A stretch of 64,000 nt of DNA from Methylocystis sp. (GCA_022843405.1 JALHNQ010000001.1:108297-172296), one strand, 5' to 3'. Shown: positions 34,782 through 46,683, numbered from the stretch's first letter. Made by a program: numbers and translations. Notes: generated from the sequence alone by a model not told the origin.

Positions 34782-36089
34782 TCAGTAGATCGGATGTTTG
34801 GCGCAAAGCGTCGCGACGTTCTTGCGAACTGCCGCGATCGTCGAATCGTCGTCATGTCTTTTCAGCACCCGGTCGATCCAGTGCGCGATCGTCTCGAACT
34901 CGGCCACGCCGAAGCCGCGCGTCGTCCCGGCGTTGCTAGACAGGCGCAGGCCCGACGGCGCTTCCGGCGGTCTCGGATCGAAAGGAATCATATTCTTGTT
35001 GACGGCGAGGCCGGCGCGCTCCAGCGCCTTGGCGGCGACATCGCCGGTGAGGCCGCGCGCGGCGAGATCGACGAGCATCAGTCCCGTATCCGTGCCGCCC
35101 GTAACGATGCGCAAACCCTTGTTCGCCAGCGCGGCGGCCAGAGCGCGCGCATTGTCGACCACCGCGCGATTATAGGCGGTAAATTCCGGCCGCAGCGCCT
35201 CGCCGAGGCAGGCGGCCTTGCCGGCGACGCCATGCAACAGGACGGAGCCCTGCACGCCGGGAAATATGCCGGCGTTGATGCGATTGCTTAAGGCTTCGTC
35301 GTTCCACAGAACCATGCCGCCGCGCGCGCCGCGCAGCGATTTATAGGTCGTCGTGGTGACGACATGCGCATGGGGCAGGGGATCGGGATAGAGGCCCGTC
35401 GCGACGAGGCCGGCGACATGCGCCATGTCGACGAGAAGATAGGCGCCGACCTCATCGGCGATGGCGCGCATCGCAGCGAAGTCGATCGCGCGCGGATAGG
35501 CGGAGCCCCCAGCGATGATCATGCGGGGACGTTCGCGGCGCGCAAGATCGCGTATCTCGTCGAGATCGATCAGTTCCGTCTCGCGCGAGACGCCGTAAGA
35601 GACGATTCTGTAATCGCGCCCGGTCAGCGTCGCGGGATGGCCGTGGCTGATATGGCCGCCGGCCGCGACGTTCATGGAAAGAATCGTGTCGCCGAGCTTC
35701 AACAGGCCGAGAAAGACGGCGGCGTTGGCGTTGGAGCCGGAATGCGACTGCGCATTGGCGAAGCGGCAGTTGAACAGCTTTTTCGCGCGCTCGATCGCGA
35801 GCGCTTCGATCGCGTCGGCGAACTCGGCGCCACCATAGTAGCGCGCATAGGGCAGGCCCTCGACGGTCTTGTTGGTGAGGATCGAGCCCTGCGCTTCGAG
35901 CACGAGGCGCGAGACGATGTTTTCGGAGGCGATGAGTTCGATACAGTCCTGCTGGCGCCGCAACTCACCGGCGATGGCCGAAGCGAGCTCGGGATCGGAG
36001 GAGAGGGCGGATGAGAAGTAGCGATCGTGCAGGGTCGCGTTGGCAGGCAAAGGGCGCTCGATCTCCCTTGGACTTGTTCCCCATAACAT
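34782..36089 (-). CDS. glyA: Serine hydroxymethyltransferase
   Basis: This PLP enzyme of 435 residues interconverts serine and glycine with tetrahydrofolate and feeds the serine cycle in methylotrophs. Core features are present: LIASENIVS, YPEG-type segment read here as VEGLPYARYYGG, the SGSNAN loop, DMAHVAGL and the PLP lysine in TTTTYKSLRGARGG. That last motif is usually TTTTHKTLRGPRGG; His-to-Tyr and Pro-to-Ala changes next to the lysine suggest a divergent paralogue. The N-terminal extension before LHDRYFSS and the lack of a ribosome site leave the start uncertain. Confidence 0.92.
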   Translation of the reverse strand: MLWGTSPREIERPLPANATLHDRYFSSALSSDPELASAIAGELRRQQDCIELIASENIVSRLVLEAQGSILTNKTVEGLPYARYYGGAEFADAIEALAIERAKKLFNCRFANAQSHSGSNANAAVFLGLLKLGDTILSMNVAAGGHISHGHPATLTGRDYRIVSYGVSRETELIDLDEIRDLARRERPRMIIAGGSAYPRAIDFAAMRAIADEVGAYLLVDMAHVAGLVATGLYPDPLPHAHVVTTTTYKSLRGARGGMVLWNDEALSNRINAGIFPGVQGSVLLHGVAGKAACLGEALRPEFTAYNRAVVDNARALAAALANKGLRIVTGGTDTGLMLVDLAARGLTGDVAAKALERAGLAVNKNMIPFDPRPPEAPSGLRLSSNAGTTRGFGVAEFETIAHWIDRVLKRHDDDSTIAAVRKNVATLCAKHPIY

Positions 36090-36209
36090 CGTGCGCCGGG
36101 AAAATCGATCGACGCGCGACCCGGCCGGGCCGGGCGCGTCGCAGCGTCCGCCCGAGAGAAGGATAGGGAAAGCGGGCGCCGCCCACCGCTGGCGGCGCGC
36201 GTTGTTATG

Positions 36210-36237
36210 ATCTATTATTATTAGATAAGATTTTATC
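36210..36237. promoter_or_regulatory. AT-rich inverted repeats upstream of parDE (candidate operator)
   Basis: ATCTA (36210-36214) and TAGAT (36222-36226), then GATAA (36224-36228) and TTATC (36233-36237), form two overlapping inverted repeats in an AT-rich stretch 20-47 bases before parD. Ribbon-helix-helix antitoxins bind such sites to autorepress their operon. Confidence 0.55.
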
Positions 36238-36256
36238 CCAAAGAAGGGAGAGTGCG

Positions 36257-36529
36257 ATGGCGACGGTGACGATTTCGCTTCCTGAGTCGCTCAAGAAATT
36301 CGTCGACGATCAACTGGCCGACAAGGGCTATGGAAACGTGAGCGAATATTTCCGTAGCCTGCTGCGCGAAGCGCAGGCAAAGGAACGCGACGCGCGGCTT
36401 GAGACGCTGTTGCTTGAAGGATTGGCGAGCGGCGAGGGCGTCCCACTGACGAAGGAGTTCTGGGCGCGATTGCGGAACGACGCCGTCGCTTCGGCCAAGG
36501 CGCGCGCGGGACAAAAGAAGAAAGCATGA
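36257..36529 (+). CDS. parD: ParD-family antitoxin
   Basis: The 90-residue antitoxin has an N-terminal ribbon-helix-helix DNA-binding domain, TVTISLPESLKKFVDDQLADKGYGNVSEYFRSLL, and a disordered, charged C-terminus that would neutralise the toxin. GAAGGGAGAG is the ribosome site. It overlaps the toxin gene by four bases (ATGA), the usual organisation of type II modules. It is expected to repress its own promoter, which carries AT-rich inverted repeats. Confidence 0.93.
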   Translation: MATVTISLPESLKKFVDDQLADKGYGNVSEYFRSLLREAQAKERDARLETLLLEGLASGEGVPLTKEFWARLRNDAVASAKARAGQKKKA

Positions 36530-36864
36530 AGGCGTTCATTCAGCGGTCGGCGCGAGACGATATTATCCGGCAATATTTGTATTTTCTCGAAGTCGAGTCC
36601 CCCGATCTCGCAGATCGTTTTCTTCTCGCTGTGAATCAAGCGGTCGACAAGATCGCTGGCGCTCCTCTTGCTGGTCCGCCAAGGCATTTTGCAAATCCTG
36701 CGCTCGCCGGCCTACGCATGTGGAGAATTGAAGGATTCGATCAGATTCGCGTTTATTATGTCGTGCGCAACGACGATTTCACGATCATCCGCATTTTGCA
36801 CAATCGAAGAGACCTCGGCGCGATTTTCGAAGATCAAGATTTGGACGAGCCAGAAATGGAGTGA
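36526..36864 (+). CDS. parE: ParE-family toxin
   Basis: The 112-residue toxin is of the ParE/RelE fold: MKAFIQRSARDDIIRQYLYFLE at the start, AGPPRHFANPALAGLRMWRIEGFDQIRVYYVV in the core and IIRILHNRRDLGAIF near the end. ParE toxins poison DNA gyrase; remarkably the next gene downstream, convergent, is gyrB. The C-terminal acidic tail is slightly longer than usual. The pair looks intact. Confidence 0.93.
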   Translation: MKAFIQRSARDDIIRQYLYFLEVESPDLADRFLLAVNQAVDKIAGAPLAGPPRHFANPALAGLRMWRIEGFDQIRVYYVVRNDDFTIIRILHNRRDLGAIFEDQDLDEPEME

Positions 36865-36948
36865 GAATTTCGCGATTGATTCCCGGCGAATAATTGGCGC
36901 CGAACGGCATATCGGGGTGCGTCGTCAACGCTTCGGCGCGCATTTCGC

Positions 36949-39405
<2,457 letters not shown>

Positions 39406-39575
39406 TCAGGGGGTCGAACGACCCTCGATTCGAGAAGGCCGATTTTACGCCGGAATGGTTGCAAAATGCACGGAAATAACTGCGCTTTCCGGCTGTCCAA
39501 CCACCTTTCCGCCGGGGCGCCGAGCCAAGCGCTGCGCCGGCGGCGAGGATTATGCCCGCGTGCGGGAAAAGGAAG

Positions 39576-39690
39576 CTAACGCAGGGCTTCCGCCAGCGCC
39601 TTTAGAATGGAGTCGCCGAAACGCGCGACCTTCGTCTCGCCGACGCCGTGCGCCGCGAACATCTCGTCGAGCGTCGCCGGCCGCTTCCGA
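39576..39690 (-). pseudogene. recQ 3' remnant (HRDC-domain end)
   Basis: The minus strand encodes RKRPATLDEMFAAHGVGETK, then VARFGDSILKALAEAL and a TAG at 39578-39576. This is the typical C-terminus of RecQ helicase. The homology stops abruptly near 39690, where sequence of different character begins, so the rest of the gene has been lost or moved. The 39394-39575 stretch before it holds the gyrB promoter region and nothing else I recognise. Confidence 0.8.
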
Positions 39691-39836
39691 CACAGAGCCG
39701 TAATTTTTGTAGGGCAATGGTCCTACGTTGAGGAGTTTAGGCGCTTGTTTGAAATGTCCGCCGGGAGACGCCCGTTCGCTGAGCGGCATAACGAGGGCCT
39801 TTGAAGTTAGAATTTGTCGTCGGACGGAGGACGTTC
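39691..39836. other. Left border and promoter region of the toxin island
   Basis: Lower-GC sequence starting at the recQ break. GTAGG (39708-39712) and CCTAC (39721-39725) form a small inverted repeat. No gene is seen. Confidence 0.35.
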
Positions 39837-41123
39837 ATGCGCGCGGTCAAGATCGCAATGATTGGCTTGGTTGGTCTGCTGCTCAGTGGAGCGCTATCGC
39901 CCGCGGTCTACGGGGCGTCGTCGCCCTTCGCGCCACAGGTCGGAGTCGACCGTTTGGGAGATGGGAGCTACTGCCTGGAACTACAACAGGAGAGAGCCGC
40001 CCAAGTCCCCCCACCTTCGGGTCCAGCGCTGCAGTTTGGCAAGTGGCAGGATATCCCACGTTACCTTTGTAGCGGACAGAAATTCTTTTCCCCTAGCGGA
40101 GTCTATACCGCGATGCTTTCAAATAATGCCGGCGAATTGATCGTCGCGCGCGGAGACCCCACTATTCCCGCCAACGTCGCATGGCGCGGCGGTGGGTTCG
40201 ACCCGGGGGGGAGTGAATATTATCTCGCACTTGACAATGGGTTATCCGACAATGGGGCATTGCTTAGAATTGAAAGGGTCGACACAACTGCTAACTCGCA
40301 AAGCGGCTATCAGATCTGGCGATCTAACCTTTTTCAACCGGCGAATCACGAAGCCTTTTTGCGCTTGACCGACGAGGGCGTCTTAGAGGTCCTGGAGGGC
40401 CTCCCGACCTCCCCCGGAAAAGTGCTATGGACCAATGGCTTCAAGGAGCCGGTTAAGGAGATCATTTTCAATTATTTCGATTACGACCTGGCGCATATGA
40501 CGACGACGAAGGGCGCGCCGGTCACCGGCGCGGAGGTAAATTGCAACAACGGCGCTCCCACGCCAAATACCTGTCAGCTTACGGCGCAACTGAATTATTC
40601 TAAAACCCACAGCTTCAGTTTTGCGTTCAAGCAAGCGGTGAATGTCAAGGCGATCACTGGGCTGAAAGTTCCCTTTCTAGTTGAGGGCAAGCTCGAAGTT
40701 CAGGTCGGCCTCGAGACGACCGAGCAATGGAGCGATACAGAAACGGAGTCTAAGACCTACACGGCCCAGGTCTCGCTGCAGACGCCGCCCAAATCAGTCT
40801 ATAAGGCGTTCATCGCCGCCAACAAGGTTCTTGTTAGCCTACCCTATTCCTACGCTGGGATTGCGACCTACGCTTCTGGAAAAAAGGCTGAGATTCCGAA
40901 GGTCCCGTTGGGGGTATGGATAGCCGAAAACGCCTATAGTTTTGACATTGTGATTGCCTGCGTAAGCACGCCCGGCGGGTGTGACAAAATTCCCCAGCGA
41001 AGGATACCCGTCGCGCCGAACGCGAGAGGCGTTCTTGGCCCTATAAGCCAAGGCGGCCAAGTTGATGCAAGTCTTCGCGCGCGTTGCGCCACTGTAGGGA
41101 ACTACCTGACCTGCCTCCGGTAA
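39837..41123 (+). CDS. Secreted aerolysin-like pore-forming protein with B-type lectin-like N-terminus
   Basis: This 428-residue exported protein starts at 39837 behind ACGGAGGACG. A signal peptide covers about residues 1-27. Residues about 65-205 resemble a B-type (bulb) lectin: repeated pieces such as MLSNNAGELIVARG and LRLTDEGVLEVLEG with W/Y near the ends. From about 245 the alternating Ser/Thr-rich pattern HSFSFAFKQAVNVKAITGLK, VPFLVEGKLEVQVGLETTE, QWSDTETESKTYTAQVSLQT and PPKSVYKAFIAANK matches aerolysin/ETX-MTX2 pore-forming domains. The codon use looks less GC-biased than its neighbours. No immunity gene is apparent. The target is unknown. Confidence 0.72.
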   Translation: MRAVKIAMIGLVGLLLSGALSPAVYGASSPFAPQVGVDRLGDGSYCLELQQERAAQVPPPSGPALQFGKWQDIPRYLCSGQKFFSPSGVYTAMLSNNAGELIVARGDPTIPANVAWRGGGFDPGGSEYYLALDNGLSDNGALLRIERVDTTANSQSGYQIWRSNLFQPANHEAFLRLTDEGVLEVLEGLPTSPGKVLWTNGFKEPVKEIIFNYFDYDLAHMTTTKGAPVTGAEVNCNNGAPTPNTCQLTAQLNYSKTHSFSFAFKQAVNVKAITGLKVPFLVEGKLEVQVGLETTEQWSDTETESKTYTAQVSLQTPPKSVYKAFIAANKVLVSLPYSYAGIATYASGKKAEIPKVPLGVWIAENAYSFDIVIACVSTPGGCDKIPQRRIPVAPNARGVLGPISQGGQVDASLRARCATVGNYLTCLR

Positions 41124-41133
41124 GTCGAGCCGC

Positions 41134-41235
41134 GTGAAGCGAACACCTGTAGCGGAAGTCTGCCGGAAGGCGGGCGTCAGCGAGGCGACTTATTGCAACT
41201 GGCGCAAGAAATATAGCGGGCTGACGCCGGTCAGC
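41134..41235 (+). pseudogene. IS3-family OrfA fragment
   Basis: Codons read KRTPVAEVCRKAGVSEATY followed by CNWRKKYSGL, the helix-turn-helix start of IS3-family OrfA transposase subunits (usually EATYYNWRKKYGGL). The homology ends after about 33 codons and runs into the recF 3' end. It marks the right border of the toxin island. Confidence 0.75.
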
Positions 41236-41279
41236 CCCCATCGGGCGCGCCGCGGCCTTCATACGCCGGGACCAAACGT

Positions 41280-42407
41280 CTAGGCTTCCTCCACTCTCCC
41301 GGGTGCGACCCGCAAGAGCTGCGCGCGTCCCTGCAATGACGCAAACAGCAGCGGGTCCGCGCCCGTCATCCAGATCTGCCCGCCGAGCGCTTGTAACTCC
41401 AGGTAAAGCGCTTCGCGACGTTTCACATCGAAATGCGCGGCGACTTCGTCGAGCAGCACGAGCGGCGCGAGGCCCGTCATCGCGGCGACGAGGCGGGCGT
41501 GAGCGAGCGTCAACCCCATCAGCAGAGCCTTCTGTTCGCCGGTTGAGCAGGCGCGCGCCGCCTCATTCTTGGGGCCATGTCGCACGGCGAGGTCGCTCGC
41601 CTGGGGACCGACCAACGTGCGACCGGCGGCGGCGTCGCGGCGCCGGGATGCCGCGAGTTCGCCGCGATACCATTCTTCAACGGCGAGCGCCGGCTCGAGC
41701 GTCAGCCGCCGCTCCAATTCCCCTTCGATCGTCACATCGGCCCAGGGGAAGGGCGACGCGTCGTCGCGACCGGCTGCGATCAGCGCGACGAGCCGCGAAA
41801 CGGTCTCGCATCGCGCGGCGGCCACGGCGACGCCGAGCGCCGCGATCTCCCGCTCCGCGGCGTCGAGCCAGCGCCGATCGGCGACGCCTTCTTCGAGCAG
41901 CCGGTTACGGTTGCGCAGCGCGCGCTCCAGCCGGTTGGCGCGCGCGCCATGCTCGGCGTCGACGCCGAGCGCGAGCCGATCGAGAAAGCGGCGCCTGTCG
42001 CCCGCCGCGCCAGAAAACAGCCCATCCATCGCCGGCGTGAGCCAAAGCACCCGGATATGATCGGCGAAGGCGCGCGCCGAACTGGCCGGCATGCGGTCAA
42101 TGCGAAAAAGCCGCTCTGCTGAAGGCGTCAGGCCATGGCCGAGCTGCGCCGTCGCGTCATCGGCTGCGACTTCGATCGACACGGCGAAACCGCCGGCGCC
42201 GCCACGTCTCGCGCATTCGGCGAGCTCCGCGCGGCGCAGGCCGCGGCCCGGCGAAAACAGCGACAGCGCTTCCAGCAGATTGGTCTTGCCCGCGCCGTTC
42301 TCTCCAAAGAGGGCGATCATCGCCGACTCGAAGCGGCAGTCGAGCGTCGGATAGGAGCGGAAATCGCCGAGCGTCAGCCGGCGCACGCGCGGCGCAGGCG
42401 CGGTCAT
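41280..42407 (-). CDS. recF: DNA replication and repair protein RecF
   Basis: The 375-residue SMC-like ATPase loads RecA at gaps. Walker A is GENGAGKTN near residue 31, the signature is STGEQKALLMGLTLAHA and Walker B is LVLLDEVAAHFD. The start MTAPAPRVRRL at 42407 overlaps the stop of the upstream DUF3124 gene (ATGA). The open frame extends further upstream without homology. The gene is complete even though foreign DNA abuts its 3' end. Confidence 0.95.
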   Translation of the reverse strand: MTAPAPRVRRLTLGDFRSYPTLDCRFESAMIALFGENGAGKTNLLEALSLFSPGRGLRRAELAECARRGGAGGFAVSIEVAADDATAQLGHGLTPSAERLFRIDRMPASSARAFADHIRVLWLTPAMDGLFSGAAGDRRRFLDRLALGVDAEHGARANRLERALRNRNRLLEEGVADRRWLDAAEREIAALGVAVAAARCETVSRLVALIAAGRDDASPFPWADVTIEGELERRLTLEPALAVEEWYRGELAASRRRDAAAGRTLVGPQASDLAVRHGPKNEAARACSTGEQKALLMGLTLAHARLVAAMTGLAPLVLLDEVAAHFDVKRREALYLELQALGGQIWMTGADPLLFASLQGRAQLLRVAPGRVEEA

Positions 42408-42952
42408 TGCGGTCGGGAAACGCGGCGGCCCGGCGAGAGAATGGCGTAGCTGTGGGGTCCGGTGAAGGCTGTCATGATCGCTTCGATCAGGGGTTCGTCC
42501 GAGCCTTCGACGGTCGACCAATCGACCGTGAAACTGGCGCCTGTTCCGCCGCGAACGTCGTCTTGCGCGATCAGGACCTGCAACGAGGCGTAAGGCTTCA
42601 AATAGACGGGATCATTGAGGTAGCTTTCGATCAGCTGACCTGCGCCGTTGCGGTATTCGATCTTCTCAATGGCGAGAACATTGGTCGCTGACGGGTTGTG
42701 AATCGACAGCGCGCCCGAGAAGTTCAGCCGCGTCACGCCGCCTTGCCCGAGCAGCGTTGAATGCAGCGGAATGAAGGTGCGTCCGTGGACGGCGAGCTTC
42801 TCCTGCGGGGCGGAAGTCGTGGCGTCGGGGCTGACGACGACAGGCGAAGCGGCGGTCTGCGGCGCCCGAGCCGCGCATTCTGTCGCGAAAACGCTCCAGG
42901 CCAGAGCAAGCGCAAGAATCGGCACGGCAGGGCTAAGCGGCATTGCGCGCAT
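42404..42952 (-). CDS. DUF3124 exported protein
   Basis: The product of about 182 residues has an N-terminal hydrophobic signal (MRAMPLSPAVPILALALAW) and then a DUF3124 domain: TFIPLHSTLLGQGG near the start, LSIHNPSATNVLAIEKIEYRNGAG, YLKPYASLQVLIAQDD and GGTGASFTVDW, ending EPLIEAIMT. The family is a small beta-sandwich of unknown function exported to the periplasm. The start at 42952 is chosen for the GAAAGGAAAAG site; an upstream ATG at 42973 lacks one. It is translationally coupled to recF. Confidence 0.8.
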   Translation of the reverse strand: MRAMPLSPAVPILALALAWSVFATECAARAPQTAASPVVVSPDATTSAPQEKLAVHGRTFIPLHSTLLGQGGVTRLNFSGALSIHNPSATNVLAIEKIEYRNGAGQLIESYLNDPVYLKPYASLQVLIAQDDVRGGTGASFTVDWSTVEGSDEPLIEAIMTAFTGPHSYAILSPGRRVSRPQ

Positions 42953-43276
42953 CTTTTCCTTTCGATTTGACATATGCGGCGACGGCGCACACTAGCATCG
43001 CTCGGCGAAAGGTCTAATCGAATGTCATTGGCCCCCGGCCGAATGACGGCGCTAACGCGACGACGCGTCGCATGGCGGGAGCCTCATCTCAAGTTCGGCG
43101 ATCCGAACGAGGCGTGAAGCAGCGCCGTGACCGAGAGTCCCCCGCGGCGGCGGGTTTCGCGAGAATGCATCGCAGGCGGATTGGTCGCGGAGCGACAATC
43201 GATCGCGCAGCCGAAGCCGTTTGGCCTTGCGCATAAAATCTGTATTCTCCCGCCTGCGGCGACCGGAGTTTTTTCA

Positions 43277-44545
43277 GTGGCGGGCGTGGGACATGCGCGA
43301 AGCCTCGAGGCTAAGCGCATCTTGCTGATCGTCGGCGGGGGGATCGCCGTATACAAGTCGCTCGAACTCGTGCGTCGGTTGCGCGAGCGGGGCACCGTCG
43401 TGCGGGTCGTCATGACCGCGGCGGCGAAGGAATTCGTGACGCCGCTGGCCTTCGTCAGCCTCGCCAATGAAAAAGTCTATGACGATCTCTTCTCGGCGAC
43501 CGACGAGCAGGAGATGGGCCATATCGAACTGTCGCGGGAGGCGGATCTCATCGTCGTCGCCCCGGCGACGGCGCATCTCCTCGCGCGTGCGGCGCGCGGC
43601 CTTTGCGACGATCTTGCGACCACCCTGCTGCTGGCGACCGACAAGCGCGTTCTCTATGCGCCGGCGATGAATGTGCGCATGTGGCTTCATCCGGCGACGC
43701 AGCGCAATGTCGCGACCCTGCACGGCGACGGCGCTTGGTTCGTCGGCCCCAATATCGGGGATATGGCCTGCGGCGAATATGGGCCGGGACGCATGAGCGA
43801 ACCGCTGGAGATCGCCGAAGCGATCGAGACGGCGTTGATGCAGGGCGCCCGACTGCCGCCGCCCGACGGACTTATGCCGCAGGGCGGCGCGCTCAAAGGG
43901 CGGCATGTCGTCGTTACGTCCGGCCCCACGCATGAACCGATCGATCCGGTCCGCTATATCGCCAACCGCTCCTCCGGACGGCAGGGCCACGCCATAGCTG
44001 CGGCGGCGGCGCGCGCCGGGGCGCGGGTGACGCTGATTTCGGGGCCCGTCGCGCTTTTTGATCCGCCTGGCTGCGAGGTCGTACATATAGAGAGTGCGCG
44101 CGATATGATGACCGCCGTGGAAGCGGCGCTTCCGGCGGACATATTCATCGCCGCGGCCGCCGTGGCGGACTGGCGCGCGGCGCCGGCGGCGGAAAAGATC
44201 AAGAAAGACCAGAGCGGCGCGCCCGCTCTGTCGCTTATTGAAAATCCAGACATTCTCGCGAGCGTCTCACGCGGATCGAAGCGTCCGCGCCTCGTCGTCG
44301 GCTTTGCCGCGGAAACGACTGATCTCATTCGCCACGCGCAAGAGAAGCTCGTCCGGAAAGGATGCGATCTCATCGTCGCCAATGATGTGAGCGAGGGGGC
44401 GGGCGTTTTCGGCGGCGCGACCAATGAGGCGCATCTCGTCTCTCCCGCCGGCGTCGAGGATTGGCCGCGCCTGCGCAAGGAGGATGTCGCGGCGCGGCTC
44501 ATCGCGCGGCTGGCGGAGATGATCGGCGACGAGAGGGCGCCATGA
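43277..44545 (+). CDS. coaBC: Bifunctional phosphopantothenoylcysteine decarboxylase/synthetase
   Basis: This 422-residue CoA-biosynthesis enzyme has an N-terminal flavin decarboxylase (Coa[18 protein letters not shown], then PAMNVRMW) and a C-terminal ligase (Coa[46 protein letters not shown]). The GTG at 43277 behind CGGAG is chosen; a longer frame runs 50 codons upstream without homology. GGGIAVYK varies slightly from the usual GGIAAYK. It overlaps dut by four bases. Confidence 0.94.
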   Translation: MAGVGHARSLEAKRILLIVGGGIAVYKSLELVRRLRERGTVVRVVMTAAAKEFVTPLAFVSLANEKVYDDLFSATDEQEMGHIELSREADLIVVAPATAHLLARAARGLCDDLATTLLLATDKRVLYAPAMNVRMWLHPATQRNVATLHGDGAWFVGPNIGDMACGEYGPGRMSEPLEIAEAIETALMQGARLPPPDGLMPQGGALKGRHVVVTSGPTHEPIDPVRYIANRSSGRQGHAIAAAAARAGARVTLISGPVALFDPPGCEVVHIESARDMMTAVEAALPADIFIAAAAVADWRAAPAAEKIKKDQSGAPALSLIENPDILASVSRGSKRPRLVVGFAAETTDLIRHAQEKLVRKGCDLIVANDVSEGAGVFGGATNEAHLVSPAGVEDWPRLRKEDVAARLIARLAEMIGDERAP

Positions 44546-45006
44546 AAGTTGCAATGCGCAGACTGCCGAACGCCGACGGCTTGCCATCGCCGGCCTATGC
44601 AAGCGAAGGAGCCGCGGGCATTGATCTCCACGCTGCGTTGGCCCCGGGCCAAAAGCTGGTGCTCGAGCCGGGCGCCCGCGATCTCATCCCGACAGGTCTC
44701 TCGATCGCGTTACCCCCAGGCTATGAAGGACAAGTTCGGCCGCGCTCGGGTCTCGCTGCGGAGCACGGCGTCACAGTGCTCAACGCCCCCGGCGTCGTCG
44801 ACAGCGATTATCGCGGCGAGATCAAGGTGATCTTGATCAATCTCGGGGCGCAGGCCTTTGAGATCGTCCGCGGGTTGCGCATCGCTCAGCTTGTTATCGC
44901 GCCGGCGCTACATGTCACGCTTGTCGAGGTCGATGACTTGGACGCTACGGAGCGCGGCGCCGGCGGTTTTGGGTCGACGGGACTTGGCGGAGAAGGCGCG
45001 CGATGA
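44542..45006 (+). CDS. dut: dUTP diphosphatase
   Basis: The 154-residue trimeric dUTPase hydrolyses dUTP to dUMP. Its five motifs are readable: [39 protein letters not shown] and the C-terminal [10 protein letters not shown] that closes the active site. It is coupled to coaBC (ATGA overlap) and overlaps the following Rrf2 gene by four bases, a conserved alphaproteobacterial order. Confidence 0.96.
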   Translation: MKVAMRRLPNADGLPSPAYASEGAAGIDLHAALAPGQKLVLEPGARDLIPTGLSIALPPGYEGQVRPRSGLAAEHGVTVLNAPGVVDSDYRGEIKVILINLGAQAFEIVRGLRIAQLVIAPALHVTLVEVDDLDATERGAGGFGSTGLGGEGAR

Positions 45007-45446
45007 AGCTCCTGTCGCGCTCCGCTCGTTTCGCGCTGATGGCGACGCTCGACGTCGCGCTTCATGCGCGCGGCCGGCCGGTGTCGTCGAAGCAACTTGC
45101 CGCGCGTCATGGTCTGCCGCCGCGGCGGTTGGAGACGATCCTGCAGGCTTTGGTGCGGGCGGGGATTCTCAAGAGCGTCAGAGGACCTGCGGGCGGATAT
45201 GGGTTGGCGCGCGAGCGACGGCGTCTCTCGGTCGGCGAAATCGTCCGCGTCGCTCTGGTCGTTGACGAAGAGGCGCCCGATATTGCGCCGCCGCTGCTCT
45301 CGGCGGTGCTGGAGCCGATCATCGCCGAGGCCGAAGAGAGCGCGCTCCGCCGTCTGGACGACGTGACGCTCGACGATCTGCACGCCCGCGCGCTCGCGCA
45401 CGGATTTGGAGAAAGGCCGGACGCGAGCGGCGATTTTGAGATATGA
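45003..45446 (+). CDS. Rrf2-family transcriptional regulator without cluster cysteines
   Basis: The 147-residue regulator has the Rrf2 winged helix: [21 protein letters not shown], the recognition region [37 protein letters not shown] and [10 protein letters not shown]. There is no cysteine at all, so it cannot hold the iron-sulfur cluster of IscR, NsrR or RirA. It is coupled to dut. Its targets are unknown; it may sense something other than iron or redox. Confidence 0.88.
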   Translation: MKLLSRSARFALMATLDVALHARGRPVSSKQLAARHGLPPRRLETILQALVRAGILKSVRGPAGGYGLARERRRLSVGEIVRVALVVDEEAPDIAPPLLSAVLEPIIAEAEESALRRLDDVTLDDLHARALAHGFGERPDASGDFEI

Positions 45447-45488
45447 AGCGCGCGATCCGGCAAGGCGCTGGATGGGCAGGAGGCGCGC

Positions 45489-46262
45489 ATGACCTACGAG
45501 ACGATCGAAGCCGAAACGCAGGGCCGAGTCGGATTGATCCGACTCAATCGACCTGAAGCGCTCAATGCGCTCAATGCGCGGCTCATCGCCGAGCTCGACG
45601 ACGCTCTTTCGGCGTTTGAATCTAATGACGGCGTCGGCTGCGTCGTTCTGACCGGATCGGAAAGGGCCTTCGCCGCCGGCGCGGACATTAAGGAAATGCG
45701 CGACAAGGGATTTGTCGACGCCTTTCTCGATGATTTCATTGGCCGATGGGACGTGGTGGCGCGGGCGCGCAAGCCGATCGTTGCCGCGGTCGCCGGATTC
45801 GCGCTAGGCGGCGGCTGCGAAATCGCGATGATGTGCGACTTCATTCTCGCCGCCGACACGGCGGTCTTCGGTCAGCCGGAAATCAAGCTTGGCGTCATTC
45901 CCGGCGCCGGCGGCACGCAGCGGTTAACCCGCGCGGTAGGGAAGGCCAAGGCGATGGACCTCATTCTGACCGGTCGGATGATGAGCGCAGAGGAGGCGGA
46001 GCGCGCCGGCCTCGTCGCGCGGATCGTGCCGGCCGCCGATCTTCTCGCCGAGGCGATGAAGACCGCCGCCGCTATCGCGTCGATGTCGCTACCCGCGGTC
46101 CTTATCGCCAAGGACGCGGTCAATCGCGCTTTCGAGTCGACGCTTGCCGAGGGAATCCGCTACGAGCGCGGCCGCTTCTATTCCCTGTTCGCCACAAGTG
46201 ATCAAAAAGAAGGCATGAGCGCCTTCGTGGAGAAGCGCAAGCCGGCGTTCGCTAACCGATAG
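45489..46262 (+). CDS. Enoyl-CoA hydratase
   Basis: The 257-residue crotonase has both catalytic-region motifs intact: oxyanion hole around [15 protein letters not shown] and [19 protein letters not shown] with the catalytic Glu, then [24 protein letters not shown] with the second Glu. It hydrates trans-2-enoyl-CoA. A GCAGGAGG ribosome site precedes the ATG. It lies next to rpsT and dnaA, a neighbourhood common in Hyphomicrobiales. The physiological chain length is not evident. Confidence 0.93.
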   Translation: MTYETIEAETQGRVGLIRLNRPEALNALNARLIAELDDALSAFESNDGVGCVVLTGSERAFAAGADIKEMRDKGFVDAFLDDFIGRWDVVARARKPIVAAVAGFALGGGCEIAMMCDFILAADTAVFGQPEIKLGVIPGAGGTQRLTRAVGKAKAMDLILTGRMMSAEEAERAGLVARIVPAADLLAEAMKTAAAIASMSLPAVLIAKDAVNRAFESTLAEGIRYERGRFYSLFATSDQKEGMSAFVEKRKPAFANR

Positions 46263-46376
46263 GCGGCCATTGACGACAGGCCGCGCCGCGCCTATAAACC
46301 CGCCACTTGGCCGCGATTTCGCGGCCCTTTGGTTTTTGGGCGGCTCGACGCCGTCTCTTTCAAGGACACGCAAAGC

Positions 46377-46649
46377 ATGGCCAATACGAGTTCGGCCAAA
46401 AAAGCCGTTCGCAAGATCGCGCGCCGCACCTCGGTCAACCGAGCGCGTCGCAGCCGCATGCGCACCTTTGTGCGCAAGGTCGAGGAGGCGATCGCTGCGG
46501 GCGATCCGGCGGTGGCGGCCGACGCGCTGCAGAATGCGGTGCCGATCGTGATGCGCGCCGCCCAGCGGGGCGTCATTCACAAGAATACGGCCTCGCGGAA
46601 GGTTTCCCGGCTGACCGCGCGGGTGAAGGCGCTGGCCGCAAAGGCGTGA
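46377..46649 (+). CDS. rpsT: 30S ribosomal protein S20
   Basis: The 90-residue basic helical protein begins [18 protein letters not shown] and ends [16 protein letters not shown]. It binds 16S rRNA early in 30S assembly. The start at 46377 matches the family; the frame runs 16 codons upstream without meaning. It is followed by a strong intrinsic terminator and then the dnaA leader region. Confidence 0.97.
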   Translation: MANTSSAKKAVRKIARRTSVNRARRSRMRTFVRKVEEAIAAGDPAVAADALQNAVPIVMRAAQRGVIHKNTASRKVSRLTARVKALAAKA

Positions 46650-46683
46650 AGCGTTTCGCCGCGTCATGTGACGGACACGTTTC

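Noticed and set aside
41895..41915. Third SigF-type promoter at a GGTTAC inside recF
   Set aside because: No CGAA element at the required 16-base spacing, and it lies inside a coding region.
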